A model generated the notes under the pieces. That model did not search any database. It saw only the letters and a list, made by a program, of their open reading frames with translations, and was not told the origin of the DNA. 64,000 nt of DNA from positions 1,682,001-1,746,000 of the forward strand of contig NC_014392.1 of assembly GCF_000145215.1 (NCBI RefSeq). The letters run 5' to 3'. Made by a program: the position numbers and the translations under genes. The stretch is from Caldicellulosiruptor obsidiansis OB47. Lineage in GTDB: Bacteria > Bacillota > Thermoanaerobacteria > Caldicellulosiruptorales > Caldicellulosiruptoraceae. Shown here one piece after another: positions 7,389-16,188 of the stretch. How positions within the stretch are numbered: the stretch's first letter is position 1; the number at the start of each line of letters is the position of its first letter.

Positions 7389-9290
7389 CTACCTTTCAAG
7401 CAAAGCATCAATATCCAAAATAAATGCTATATTCCCACTTCCAAGAAGTGTACACCCTGAAATGCCTCTTACCTGCTTTAAAATAGCAGGCAGAGTTTTT
7501 ATAACTATCTGTTGCTGGGAAATCATATTGTCCACAAGCAAAACACCATTCTTCTCACCATTTGTAACAAGTATACCCAGATAAAAAGGTCTTCCTTTGG
7601 CAAGCATGTCCTTTCCATAAAACATCTTGTTCAAATCAATTACACTAAAACATATGCCTCTTCTGTACACAAACGGAGTTTCGTTTTCCAATACTATCTG
7701 CTGTTTTTCAAGTTTAAATGTCTCTACAATTGAGCTCAAAGGTACAACAAAGACATTGCCGTCAACATCAATTAACATTCCGTCAATTATTGCCAAAGTG
7801 AGAGGTATTCTAATTGTAAATCTTGTGCCCCTGTCCTTTTCAGACTCAACAAAAATTCTTCCACCAATTTTTTGAACGCTATTTTTCACAATGTCAAGCC
7901 CCACACCTCTTCCTGAGTATTCTGTCGTTTCTTCTTTTGTAGAAAATCCTGGCTGAAATATTAACTCCAAAATCTCATCTTCTCCAATATCATCAGGTGA
8001 GGTTATAAGGCCTCTTTCTAAAGCTCTTTGTAAGATTTTCTCTTTATTCAGACCTCTGCCATCATCCTCAATGCTAATAACTACTTCAGACCCGCTATTT
8101 TTAGCACTGATATACACATTACCAGTTGTACCTTTACCTTTTTTTAACCTTTCTTCTTTGTCTTCTATTCCGTGGTCCACAGCATTTCTAACTATATGAA
8201 TCAGTGGATCTGTTAAGTGTTCTATCAAAACCTTGTCGAGTTCTGTCTCCTCCCCGGTGATATGAACATCAACGTGTTTTTGAAGTTTTGCAGACATCTC
8301 GATAATGGTCCTTTTTAGCCTTTGAAATGTGGAAGAAAGCGGTAGCATACGCATTGACATTGCAACTTCTTGAAGTTCTCTTATTAGCTTTGACATCTGG
8401 AGTGTTAAATTTTTGAAACTGCTATTCTCATCAGTTTTTATTTCTTGATGTTGAACAATCATGGAAAAGGTTATTACCACCTCTCCAATGAGGTCTATTA
8501 GTTTATCAACTTTTTCAATATTAACGTTTATTAGTTTATTGGTAGAGTGTATGGCATTTTGCCATGAACTTATCTCCTTGGTTAGGGAAGCTTTCTCAGA
8601 TACCTCTTCAACCTTGATATCTCTTACCCATGCAAAACTTTCAAAAAGTTTTACCACATCCTCTTTTTTAAGTAGAGTTTCAATTGAAATAAAAAAACCC
8701 TCTTTTTTGATTTTTTCTGAAGATGCCATATTACTCTCAATATCAGAAGGTAAGTATTCCAGAACCTTCACATACTGTTTCAAATTTTGGATAATTAAAA
8801 AAGCCCTTAAATTCTCCATTTCCCAGCCTTCTTCAAAAAGCAGCCTTATATGATATCTTTTCTCATTTTCAGCTTGCATCTTATCATTTTCTGCCAAGCT
8901 CATTTCAACCTTTTCTAAAACCTCTTCGATATTTTCTGCATCTTGAGGCTGCTGTGAGTTTTCTATACGATTTATCTGGATGGTTAAAAAATCTATTAAA
9001 TTTAACATGTCTAAAATAAAGGTATCTAAGCTGGTTGGTAGTTTACCTTCATCTCTCATACAAACAAAGATGTCTTCAACCCTGTGACAAACTTTGGATA
9101 TGTCATCAAACCCCATCATCGCTGAGGAACCTTTTAATGTATGGAAAAATCTCAAAGCTTCTGCCACTGCTACATCAAAGTTTCTGTTTCCTTCTTTGAG
9201 TTCAATAAAAATCCTCTCAAGTGAACTTACTATCTCTTTTGCTTCACTGACAAATATTTCAAACACGGGGTCTTTTTGTGCCTCATTCAC
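7389..9290 (-). CDS. cheA: chemotaxis histidine kinase CheA
   Basis: A 633-residue cytoplasmic kinase that autophosphorylates and passes phosphate to CheY. P1 Hpt domain: residues about 5-105, with the phospho-acceptor His50 in FFHTLKGSS. P2 response-regulator docking: about 140-235. P3 dimerisation: about 250-320. P4 ATPase: about 320-500, with the N box VRNAVDHGIE, the G1 box DDGRGL and the G2 box GRGVGLDIV. P5 CheW-like domain: about 505-633. All key motifs are intact. It is preceded by cheY (20-base gap) and followed directly by cheW. No cheB, cheR, cheC or cheD is nearby, so the adaptation genes must be elsewhere. Confidence 0.95.
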   Translation of the reverse strand: MNEAQKDPVFEIFVSEAKEIVSSLERIFIELKEGNRNFDVAVAEALRFFHTLKGSSAMMGFDDISKVCHRVEDIFVCMRDEGKLPTSLDTFILDMLNLIDFLTIQINRIENSQQPQDAENIEEVLEKVEMSLAENDKMQAENEKRYHIRLLFEEGWEMENLRAFLIIQNLKQYVKVLEYLPSDIESNMASSEKIKKEGFFISIETLLKKEDVVKLFESFAWVRDIKVEEVSEKASLTKEISSWQNAIHSTNKLINVNIEKVDKLIDLIGEVVITFSMIVQHQEIKTDENSSFKNLTLQMSKLIRELQEVAMSMRMLPLSSTFQRLKRTIIEMSAKLQKHVDVHITGEETELDKVLIEHLTDPLIHIVRNAVDHGIEDKEERLKKGKGTTGNVYISAKNSGSEVVISIEDDGRGLNKEKILQRALERGLITSPDDIGEDEILELIFQPGFSTKEETTEYSGRGVGLDIVKNSVQKIGGRIFVESEKDRGTRFTIRIPLTLAIIDGMLIDVDGNVFVVPLSSIVETFKLEKQQIVLENETPFVYRRGICFSVIDLNKMFYGKDMLAKGRPFYLGILVTNGEKNGVLLVDNMISQQQIVIKTLPAILKQVRGISGCTLLGSGNIAFILDIDALLER

Positions 9291-9310
9291 AGTCTCACCT
9301 TCTCATCTTT

Positions 9311-9664
9311 TTATAAAGAAGCCAAGACCTTTACTAAATGTTCTTCCTTGTACGGTTTTACAATAAACCCTTTTGCCCCATTTAATACTGCCTCTTTTAC
9401 CTTTTCCTCTTGCCCTAAAGCAGTTATCATGACAACTTTTGCATTTTTGTCAATCTCCATAATCTTTTTCAAAACCTCTATACCATTCATCTCTGGCATC
9501 GTAATATCAAGAGTCACTATGTCTGGGTGAAGCTGCTGAAAAAGTTTTATACAGCTTTTACCATCACAAGCCTCACCTACAACCTCAAACCCATATTTTT
9601 CTAACGTTTGCCTCAAAGAATACCTGACAAATGCAGCATCATCTACAATCAACACCTTTTTCAT
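9311..9664 (-). CDS. cheY: chemotaxis response regulator CheY
   Basis: A single-domain receiver of 117 residues without an output domain. The acidic pocket Asp8-Asp9, the phospho-acceptor Asp53 (LDITMPEMNG), Thr81 and Lys103-Pro104 are all present. As first gene of the che unit it is the expected CheA substrate acting on the flagellar switch. Start choice: the GGGAGGG ribosome site is only about 5 bases from an out-of-frame ATG at 9671 and about 12 bases from the CheY ATG. The CheY start is fixed by homology, because the conserved beta strand MKKVLIVDD begins there. Confidence 0.93.
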   Translation of the reverse strand: MKKVLIVDDAAFVRYSLRQTLEKYGFEVVGEACDGKSCIKLFQQLHPDIVTLDITMPEMNGIEVLKKIMEIDKNAKVVMITALGQEEKVKEAVLNGAKGFIVKPYKEEHLVKVLASL

Positions 9665-9741
9665 ACAGCATTTTTCCCTCCCTGCAGGAAAAATAATATC
9701 CTAAATTTATTTTTACCCGCTTTTTTTGTATAATAAACAAA

Positions 9742-9780
9742 AAATCCTACACCGCACAAAAACTTTGCAGTGTAGGATTT
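9742..9780. terminator. hairpin terminator after the nucleoside operon
   Basis: A 14-bp inverted repeat (AAATCCTACACCGC with GCAGTGTAGGATTT, one mismatch) surrounds an 11-base loop. It lies between the cheY promoter region and nothing else on the plus strand, so its position relative to the minus-strand units is upstream of the purine phosphorylase stop only in coordinate terms: reading leftwards, RNA from cheY's upstream side meets it. It most simply ends transcripts entering from higher coordinates (the pnp end at 9803). Confidence 0.65.
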
Positions 9781-9802
9781 ATAAGTATTTACTTTTCTTT
9801 TT

Positions 9803-10621
9803 TTAAATAATCTCTATTAAATCCTTAATTATTTTTATAAACTTTTCCTCAACCATCTTTGAAACTTCTATGACTTCTTCATGTGAAAGTTTTTTCTCAA
9901 GAATTCCTGCTGCCATGTTTGTAATACAAGAAATTCCAAAAACTCTTATGTTCATCTGCCGAGCCGCAATAACTTCTGGAACTGTTGACATTCCAACTGC
10001 ATCAGCACCAAGGATTTTTAGCATCCTTATCTCCGAAGGTGTTTCATACGAAGGTCCTTTTAAAAATGCATATACACCTTCTTTATAATCAACGCCATTT
10101 TTCTTATAAACATCTTTTGCTTTTTCAATTATCTCTCTGTCATATGCATATGTCATATCAAAAAACCTTTCACCAAATCTTTCCGCTTCTGGCCCAATTG
10201 CCGGGTTTTCACCTGAAAGATTTATATGATCCCTTATAACCATTAAATCTCCAGGGGCAAGTAGTGGAGAAATTCCACCCGCAGCGTTTGTAACAATCAG
10301 TTTTTTCACTTCCAAAATTCCTGCTGCCCTCACACCAAATACAACCTCTTCAATCTTATACCCTTCATAAAGATGAAATCTTCCTTGAAAGGCCAAAACC
10401 TCTCTCCCTTTTACTTTTCCAAAAACCAAGTTGCCTTTGTGTCCCTTGACAGTAGACACAGGAAAATGAGGTATCTCTGAATATTTGATTTCAATTTTAT
10501 CTTCCATTGTATCCGCAAAACCACCAAGCCCACTTCCCAGAATAATAGCAATCTCTGGCACACTTGGAATCTTACTTTTTATAAATTCTGATGCTTCTTT
10601 TACCTTTTGATAATATGACAT
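9803..10621 (-). CDS. punA: purine-nucleoside phosphorylase, 6-oxopurine type
   Basis: Phosphorolyses inosine, guanosine and their deoxy forms to free base plus (deoxy)ribose-1-phosphate. The 272-residue trimeric PNP fold is evident from GSGLGGFAD (phosphate loop), GRFHLYEGY, TNAAGGI, the VGMSTVPEV purine region and TNMAAG, where Asn is the residue typical of 6-oxopurine specificity. I use the ATG at 10621, which has GAGGTGA five bases upstream. The longer frame begins at a GTG inside that ribosome site. It is the last gene of the nucleoside operon and its sugar phosphate product feeds DeoB and DeoC encoded just upstream. Confidence 0.93.
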   Translation of the reverse strand: MSYYQKVKEASEFIKSKIPSVPEIAIILGSGLGGFADTMEDKIEIKYSEIPHFPVSTVKGHKGNLVFGKVKGREVLAFQGRFHLYEGYKIEEVVFGVRAAGILEVKKLIVTNAAGGISPLLAPGDLMVIRDHINLSGENPAIGPEAERFGERFFDMTYAYDREIIEKAKDVYKKNGVDYKEGVYAFLKGPSYETPSEIRMLKILGADAVGMSTVPEVIAARQMNIRVFGISCITNMAAGILEKKLSHEEVIEVSKMVEEKFIKIIKDLIEII

Positions 10622-10638
10622 AAAAATCACCTCAGTAG

Positions 10639-11820
10639 CTATTTTATCGCAATTTCTTTTAAAAAACTCTCTCCAAACTTTAAAGGTTTAACATTCAAAT
10701 ACTCTGCTATTGTCTGACCAATGTCAGAAAAACTTTTTCTTGTTCCAAGGTCATATCCTTTTTTGATATTCTCACCATACACCAAGATTGGCACATGTTC
10801 ACGCGAATGATCTGTTGAAGGTGTTGTCGGGTCACAACCATGGTCTGCAGTGATTATTAAAATATCATCCTTTTTCAGCTTTTCCATGATTTCGGGAAGC
10901 CTTGTGTCAAAGTCTATCAAAGCCTTTGCGTAACCATGAGGGTCATTTCTGTGACCATACAGCATATCATAATCAACAAGGTTTGTAAAAATTAGTCCTT
11001 TGTCAACTTCATCCATCACCTTCAAGGTTTTGTCAACCCCGTCCATGTTTCCTTCTGTGTGAATACTCTTTGTCAGTCCTCTTTTGGCAAAAATATCCTC
11101 TATTTTACCTATCCCTACACACTCATAACCTGCCTCTTTAATATTGTCAAGCAGCGTATTATAAGGTGGCTCAACTGCAAAATCTCTTCTGTTATAAGTT
11201 CTAACAAAACTGTTTCTATCTTTCCCCACAAATGGTCTTGCAATTACTCTTGCAACAAGATACTTCCCAACAAGAAGTTGCCTTGCTATTTGGCATATCC
11301 TGTAAAGTTCTTCAAGAGGAATAACCTCCTCGTGAGCAGCTATTTGAAATACAGAGTCAGCAGAAGTATAAACAATTGGATAGCCGGTTTTTATATGCTC
11401 CTCACCAAGCTCTTTTATTATCTCTGTACCAGATGCAACTTTGTTGCCAAGAACTTTTCTCCCAATCCTTTTTTCAAATTCCTGAATCAAATCTTCAGGA
11501 AAACCATTTGGAAATGTCTTGAAAGGCTCTTCTAACACAACACCTGCTATCTCCCAGTGACCGGTTATAGTATCCTTGCCCTTTGACATTTCCTTGCTTT
11601 TACCAAAAACTCCAATAGGATTAGGATTTGGCGGTGTACCTTTTATGCTTGTTATGTTTCCTATCCCAAGCTTGTACATATTCTTAAGTTCAAGTCCACC
11701 AACTGCGTAAGATATATTCGAAAGAGTATTGCTCCCTTCATCGCCGTAAAGATTTGCATCCTCCAGTGCACCAACACCCACACTGTCAAGTACAATCAAT
11801 ATAATTCTCATTTTAGACAT
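10639..11820 (-). CDS. deoB: phosphopentomutase DeoB
   Basis: Interconverts (deoxy)ribose-1-phosphate and (deoxy)ribose-5-phosphate, linking nucleoside phosphorolysis to central metabolism. The 393-residue protein belongs to the alkaline-phosphatase superfamily. Metal-binding motifs are [11 protein letters not shown] at residues 10-20 and [19 protein letters not shown] in the last quarter. The cap domain lies between about residues 100 and 220, and [10 protein letters not shown] carries the conserved Thr/His region. The ATG has a GGAGG five bases upstream. It is in the middle of the salvage operon between deoC and punA, as in many Firmicutes. Confidence 0.95.
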   Translation of the reverse strand: MSKMRIILIVLDSVGVGALEDANLYGDEGSNTLSNISYAVGGLELKNMYKLGIGNITSIKGTPPNPNPIGVFGKSKEMSKGKDTITGHWEIAGVVLEEPFKTFPNGFPEDLIQEFEKRIGRKVLGNKVASGTEIIKELGEEHIKTGYPIVYTSADSVFQIAAHEEVIPLEELYRICQIARQLLVGKYLVARVIARPFVGKDRNSFVRTYNRRDFAVEPPYNTLLDNIKEAGYECVGIGKIEDIFAKRGLTKSIHTEGNMDGVDKTLKVMDEVDKGLIFTNLVDYDMLYGHRNDPHGYAKALIDFDTRLPEIMEKLKKDDILIITADHGCDPTTPSTDHSREHVPILVYGENIKKGYDLGTRKSFSDIGQTIAEYLNVKPLKFGESFLKEIAIK

Positions 11821-11855
11821 CTTACCTCCAAATACGAAGACTTAAAAGTTATTTT

Positions 11856-12521
11856 TTATTCGCCACCCACAATTGCAACACCATTGCTTGTGCCGATTCT
11901 GCTTGCGCCTGCTTGTATCATCAAAAGAGCATCCTCAAACGTTCTGATGCCACCCGACGCTTTAATTTTGACCTTGCTACCGACAGCCTTTCTCATAAGA
12001 AGTATATCTTCATACTTTGCACCGCTTTTAGAAAAACCTGTTGAAGTTTTCACATAATCAGCGCCTGCTGCGGCTGCAATTTTGCATGCTTCTATCTTCT
12101 TTTCATTGTCAAGTTCAGACGTCTCAATTATTACCTTTACTATTTTATTTGAATACTCTTTTGCAACATCAACAATGCTTTTTATCTCTTCGTAAACATA
12201 ATCCGTGTCACCACTTAGCATAGCTCCAATATTTATAACCATATCTATCTCATCAGCACCGTTTTCAAAAGCTTCTTTTGCTTCAAACACCTTTGTTTTA
12301 AGAGTGTTTGCGCCAAGTGGAAACCCTATCACAGTTGCCACTTTGACATTTGACTCTTTCAAATATTCCTTACACAATTTTACATAATAAGGATTCACAC
12401 AAACTGAAGCAAAAGAATATTTTAATGCCTCATCGCAAATCTTTTTTATATCTGCAGGTGTTGCAGAGGACCTTAAAAGTGTGTGGTCAATAAACTTTGC
12501 AATCTCTTCTCTGGTCATCAT
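11856..12521 (-). CDS. deoC: deoxyribose-phosphate aldolase DeoC
   Basis: Cleaves 2-deoxyribose-5-phosphate to glyceraldehyde-3-phosphate and acetaldehyde. The TIM-barrel enzyme has about 221 residues. FIDHTLL is at the N-terminus, the Schiff-base lysine is in YVKTSTGF near residue 155, and the second lysine is in KIKASGGIRT near 185. SRIGTSNG binds phosphate near the C-terminus. The start is placed at ATG 12521, five bases after GGAGG. The longer frame starts at a GTG that belongs to the ribosome site. It is located between the pyrimidine phosphorylase and deoB. Confidence 0.94.
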   Translation of the reverse strand: MMTREEIAKFIDHTLLRSSATPADIKKICDEALKYSFASVCVNPYYVKLCKEYLKESNVKVATVIGFPLGANTLKTKVFEAKEAFENGADEIDMVINIGAMLSGDTDYVYEEIKSIVDVAKEYSNKIVKVIIETSELDNEKKIEACKIAAAAGADYVKTSTGFSKSGAKYEDILLMRKAVGSKVKIKASGGIRTFEDALLMIQAGASRIGTSNGVAIVGGE

Positions 12522-12538
12522 GTTCCCCTCCACGTAAT

Positions 12539-13873
12539 TTAAAATTCAAAAACATTGTCTTTTGTTATCTTTGCAAATATTACTTTTCTTTTTGGAACAG
12601 GCCTCTTAGAAAACTCAAATGCAGTTTTCACATCTGAGATGGCTTCTTCAAGCCTTTTTTCATCATTTGCATAGATTTTAGCATATGGCATATTCTTGGC
12701 TATTTTATCTCCTATTTTACCAAAAAGTTGAATTCCAACCGCATAGTCAATTTTGTCTTCTTTTCTTTGTCTTCCTGCTCCAAGTTTTAATGCGCAAAGT
12801 CCAAGTTTGAGTGCATCAATATCTTTTATATACATATCTTCATCGCATTTTAGTTCATAAGTATATTTGGCTTGTGGCAGCAAAGAATAATTGTCAACTA
12901 TTTCAGGGTTTCCACCTTGGTTTTTTATAATTTCTTTAAACTTTTCAAGAGCATGTCCTTTTTCAATGCTCTCAATTGCTCTTTCTTGTGCTAATTTTTT
13001 CTCCTTTTCAACTCCAGCCATAATTATCATCTCAGATGCAAATTCAATACAGAGATTCTTCAAATCTTCATGTCCTCTGCCTTTCAAAACTTCTATTGCT
13101 TCAATAACCTCAAGAGCGTTGCCAATCATAAGGCCAAGCGGCTGGTTCATATCTGTAACATAAGCGATGGTTTCTCTTCCTGCCAAAGTTCCAATCTCAA
13201 CCATAGTATTAGCAAGCTCTTTTGCCTTTTCATACTCTTTCATGAAAGCACCTTTGCCAAACTTGACATCAAGTATTATTTTGTCGCTCCCAGCTGCAAT
13301 CTTTTTGCTCATGATAGAAGATGCAATAAGTGGTATAGATTCAACTGTAGCTGTGACATCTCTCAAAGCATATATCTTTTTGTCTGCAGGAACAAGGCTT
13401 TCTGACTGCCCAACAATTGCTGCACCAACTTTATTTACAGCTTCTATAAACTCATCTTCTGAAAGCTCAGTTTTAAAACCTGGGATTGACTCCAACTTGT
13501 CAATTGTCCCACCTGTGTGAGAAAGCCCTCGTCCTGACATCTTTGCAACCTTTACACCGCAAGATGCTGCCAGTGGTATTAAAACCAAGGTGGTTGTGTC
13601 AGCAATACCACCACTTGAGTGTTTGTCAACCTTGATACCATCTATACTGCTCAGGTCTACCATCTTGCCTGATTTTGCCATGAGCATGGTAAGTGCTACA
13701 AGCTCTTCTTTTGACATCCCTCTAAAATATATAGCCATCAAGAAAGCAGACATCTGATAGTCTGGAATTTCACCTTTTACAAACCCGTTTACAATAAATT
13801 CAAGTTCTTCTTTGTTTAAGATATCTCCATCTCTTTTTTTCCTAATAATCTCTGTCACCAGCACGCCTTTCAC
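12539..13873 (-). CDS. pdp: pyrimidine-nucleoside (thymidine) phosphorylase
   Basis: Phosphorolyses uridine, deoxyuridine and thymidine to base plus sugar-1-phosphate. The 444-residue family II phosphorylase shows the N-terminal alpha domain (KKRDGDILNKEELEF, DYQMSAFLMAIYF), the signature KMSGRGLSHTGGTIDKLES near residue 110, and KHSSGGIADTTTL in the phosphate-binding segment near 85. The start is uncertain: GTG codons lie at 13873, 13864 and 13858, with AAGGTG and AAAGG upstream. Homologues start close to the third. It follows xapX by 9 bases in the operon. Whether it is uridine- or thymidine-preferring cannot be told. Confidence 0.92.
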   Translation of the reverse strand: MKGVLVTEIIRKKRDGDILNKEELEFIVNGFVKGEIPDYQMSAFLMAIYFRGMSKEELVALTMLMAKSGKMVDLSSIDGIKVDKHSSGGIADTTTLVLIPLAASCGVKVAKMSGRGLSHTGGTIDKLESIPGFKTELSEDEFIEAVNKVGAAIVGQSESLVPADKKIYALRDVTATVESIPLIASSIMSKKIAAGSDKIILDVKFGKGAFMKEYEKAKELANTMVEIGTLAGRETIAYVTDMNQPLGLMIGNALEVIEAIEVLKGRGHEDLKNLCIEFASEMIIMAGVEKEKKLAQERAIESIEKGHALEKFKEIIKNQGGNPEIVDNYSLLPQAKYTYELKCDEDMYIKDIDALKLGLCALKLGAGRQRKEDKIDYAVGIQLFGKIGDKIAKNMPYAKIYANDEKRLEEAISDVKTAFEFSKRPVPKRKVIFAKITKDNVFEF

Positions 13874-13882
13874 CTTCTTGTT

Positions 13883-14053
13883 TTACTTTGCTAACAACTT
13901 GAGAATTTGCTCAACAAAAACAGCTCCCAAAAATATTCCAAATATACCCATTATACCTGCAAGTGCATTTGGGGCAGGAATTGGAAGCTTTAGAAGTTTA
14001 AATATAGCACCGACAATAAATCCTGTGATAAGAGAAAGAAATACTACTTTCAC
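13883..14053 (-). CDS. XapX-domain small membrane protein (DUF1427)
   Basis: A protein of about 56 residues with two hydrophobic helices (about 3-20 and 32-52) joined by the family signature KLPIPAPNALAGIMGI. XapX-type proteins are small inner-membrane proteins, several of them encoded near nucleobase or nucleoside genes. No activity is known. I chose the GTG at 14053 (MKVVFLSL), about 10 bases after a GGAGGGAG; a longer frame reaches a GTG at 14074 with no good ribosome site. Its place between cdd and pdp in a nucleoside operon suggests a role in nucleoside or base movement across the membrane, which is inference. Confidence 0.8.
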   Translation of the reverse strand: MKVVFLSLITGFIVGAIFKLLKLPIPAPNALAGIMGIFGIFLGAVFVEQILKLLAK

Positions 14054-14081
14054 CTTGGATAATCTCCCTCCCACCTTAATT

Positions 14082-14498
14082 TCATCTTTCTTTCAAGTCA
14101 AATCCGTATGGCAAAAGCTCTTTGCTATTAGTCTCTATTACTTTTGTCATATCACAATTTGAAAGATAAATGGTGCTATTTCTTGCAAGTTCAAATATCA
14201 CCTGTCTGCACGCACCACACGGCGATATAGGCTCATTCTCAGGACCGATTATATAAAGAGCTTTTATTTCACTTTCACCTTCTGATATCGCTTTAAAAAT
14301 TGCAATCCTTTCTGCACACATGGAAAGTGGATATGAAGCATTTTCGACGTTGCACCCTGTGTACACTTTGCTACTGTTTCCAACAGCTGCTGCCCCAACC
14401 TTGAAACAGGAATACGGTGCATATGCCTTTTTTTGAGCTTCTTTGGCTAAGGTCAAAAAATATATAATTGTATCATCAACATTGTCCAAGTACTTCAT
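14082..14498 (-). CDS. cdd: cytidine deaminase
   Basis: Deaminates cytidine and deoxycytidine to uridine and deoxyuridine, the substrates of the phosphorylase encoded downstream. The 138-residue homotetrameric zinc enzyme shows both zinc motifs intact: SMCAERIAI, with the catalytic Glu next to the first Cys, and PCGACRQV with two Cys. FKVGAAAVG and NVENASYPLS form the substrate pocket. It starts 3 bases after the GntR-type regulator gene ends, so the two are likely coupled. Confidence 0.95.
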   Translation of the reverse strand: MKYLDNVDDTIIYFLTLAKEAQKKAYAPYSCFKVGAAAVGNSSKVYTGCNVENASYPLSMCAERIAIFKAISEGESEIKALYIIGPENEPISPCGACRQVIFELARNSTIYLSNCDMTKVIETNSKELLPYGFDLKER

Positions 14499-14501
14499 TT
14501 T

Positions 14502-15233
14502 TTAAACCCTCTTTCTTACAATATAGAACCTGAATTTTTTAGGTGAAAAATAATTCGATGAATACAAAATAGGAACATCATTTTGGTCGAAGTGAATCTG
14601 GTCAAGTAAAAGAACAACATCGTTCTTTTCAAGCTCAAGCTTTTTATACACATTATTTTTCTCAGCAAGCATAGGAATGATATCAGAGATTGCATATGCA
14701 ATATATATTCCCATGGTATCATTCAAATAGTCAAACAACGACTCTCCTACAAATTTAAAATCAAATGGAAACAACTTTGCAGGAAGTCTATCAACACAAT
14801 AAACAACAGGAATATTCTCTGCAAGTCGAACTCTTTCTATTTTGATAATCTCTTCAGTTGTTGATATTCTAAGCATATGAGCTTCCTTTGCATTTGGATA
14901 TGTTTTAGTAACAACTATATCCTTTGTGTGGGGTTTATACCCTTGCTTTTCCATTAGCTTCGTTATACTCTGGAGCTCTTCCATCCCAGATTGTAAAATT
15001 GGTCGTGATGATACAAAAGTTCCTACACCATGTTTTCTTACAACATATCCTTCTTCTTCTAATATTCTTAAAGCCTCTCTGAGCGTTGCTCTGCTCACGC
15101 CAAAAAGCTTTGCAAGTTCCAGCTCAGAAGGAAGCTTGTCACCTTCTTTAAATTTTTCTTCAATGAGTTGCTTTAACCTCTTTAATACAAGTTCATACCT
15201 CTGGGGATATCCTACTAATTCAAAACTTTCCAT
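14502..15233 (-). CDS. GntR-family (HutC/UTRA-type) transcriptional regulator
   Basis: A 243-residue regulator. The N-terminal winged helix covers about residues 10-78, with the GntR signature KLPSELELAKLFGVSRATLREALRILEE (quoted in pieces: KLPSELELAKLFGVSR, ATLREALRILEEEGYV). The C-terminal UTRA effector-binding domain covers about 95-240. HutC-type proteins bind small metabolites, often sugar or nucleotide-like. Being inside the nucleoside operon, it is the natural candidate to control it, probably through the palindromic site at 20696-20730. A nucleoside or base as effector is inference. It lies 24 bases after the permease gene and 3 before cdd. Confidence 0.85.
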   Translation of the reverse strand: MESFELVGYPQRYELVLKRLKQLIEEKFKEGDKLPSELELAKLFGVSRATLREALRILEEEGYVVRKHGVGTFVSSRPILQSGMEELQSITKLMEKQGYKPHTKDIVVTKTYPNAKEAHMLRISTTEEIIKIERVRLAENIPVVYCVDRLPAKLFPFDFKFVGESLFDYLNDTMGIYIAYAISDIIPMLAEKNNVYKKLELEKNDVVLLLDQIHFDQNDVPILYSSNYFSPKKFRFYIVRKRV

Positions 15234-15257
15234 TGAGAGCGCACCTCACTCTCTTTT

Positions 15258-16187
15258 CTATTTTTTAGGCCTGTAGGGAATACCGTCGGCAGCAGGTGCA
15301 ACGCTCTTGCCACCTATTCCAATCAATGCTAATATTGTAACTACATATGGTAGCATCATGATAATGTTTTTTGAAATTGAAGATTCTTGCAATGTATAGC
15401 TCAGAGCTGTTGCAAAACCAAACAAAAGTGATGCTAAAAATGAGCCAACCGGTGTCCATTTACCAAAAATCATGGCAGCTAAAGCTATATAACCTCTTCC
15501 TGACGACATCTCAGGTGAAAAACTGTTCAAAACACCAATTGATAGATAAGCACCACCAAGTGCTGAAAATGCCCCGCCCAGAATAACGCCTAAGTATTTC
15601 ATCTTTACAACATCGATACCTGCTGTCTCGGCAGCTTCTGGATTTTCGCCCACAGCTCTAAGCCTCAAACCTATGGTTGTCTTGAACAAGAACCACTGGC
15701 TAAGTATTATCAAAACAAACATTATATAAACCATCACATTTTGTCCGCTCAATATCTGTCCAATTACAGGGATTTTATCTATCGCAGGTATTCTAACATC
15801 AGGAAGTTTGGGTGTGTCAAAAGGTGTTCCTTCAGGACCATATATAACATTAAAAAGATAAGCAGTGATACCAGATGCAAATATATTAAAAGCCATACCA
15901 AGGACTATCTGGTTTGCATACATTTTTGCAGCTGCCCATGCAAACACATATGCTACTAAAATACCAGAGATTACTCCCGCTAAAAGTCCAAGCCATGCAT
16001 TGTGAAAGTATGCTGAAAATGCAACAGAAACAAATGCCGAAATTAGCATTATCCCTTCCATAGAAATATTGACAACGCCAGCTCGTTCTGAAAAAGTACC
16101 GCCAATTGCCGGAAGTGCAAGCGGTACTGCCATTGCAATGGTTGACGCCCACAAATATGGGTTTGTAAAAATACTGAGTATATTCAT
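15258..16187 (-). CDS. nupQ: nucleoside ABC transporter permease (NupQ/YufQ type)
   Basis: A 309-residue membrane protein of the branched-chain/simple-sugar permease family with about 8-9 helices. It is the shorter of the two permeases that pair in Bmp/Nup-type nucleoside importers. Typical segments are AIGGTFSERAGVVNISMEGIML near the N-terminus, LGMAFNIFASGITAYLF, and the ATPase-contact loop LRAVGENPEAAETAGIDV near residue 195. Its start is one base past the end of the partner permease gene, and the GntR gene follows. In B. subtilis the equivalent system imports guanosine; the substrate range here is assumed to be purine or pyrimidine nucleosides. Confidence 0.88.
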   Translation of the reverse strand: MNILSIFTNPYLWASTIAMAVPLALPAIGGTFSERAGVVNISMEGIMLISAFVSVAFSAYFHNAWLGLLAGVISGILVAYVFAWAAAKMYANQIVLGMAFNIFASGITAYLFNVIYGPEGTPFDTPKLPDVRIPAIDKIPVIGQILSGQNVMVYIMFVLIILSQWFLFKTTIGLRLRAVGENPEAAETAGIDVVKMKYLGVILGGAFSALGGAYLSIGVLNSFSPEMSSGRGYIALAAMIFGKWTPVGSFLASLLFGFATALSYTLQESSISKNIIMMLPYVVTILALIGIGGKSVAPAADGIPYRPKK

Positions 16188-16188
16188 C

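Noticed and set aside
8461..8853. Long plus-strand open frame inside cheA
   Set aside because: Antisense shadow of the conserved cheA reading frame. No ribosome site and no family signal.
11059..11535. 158-codon plus-strand open frame opposite deoB
   Set aside because: Antisense to intact deoB, with Cys/Asn/Tyr-rich noncoding character.
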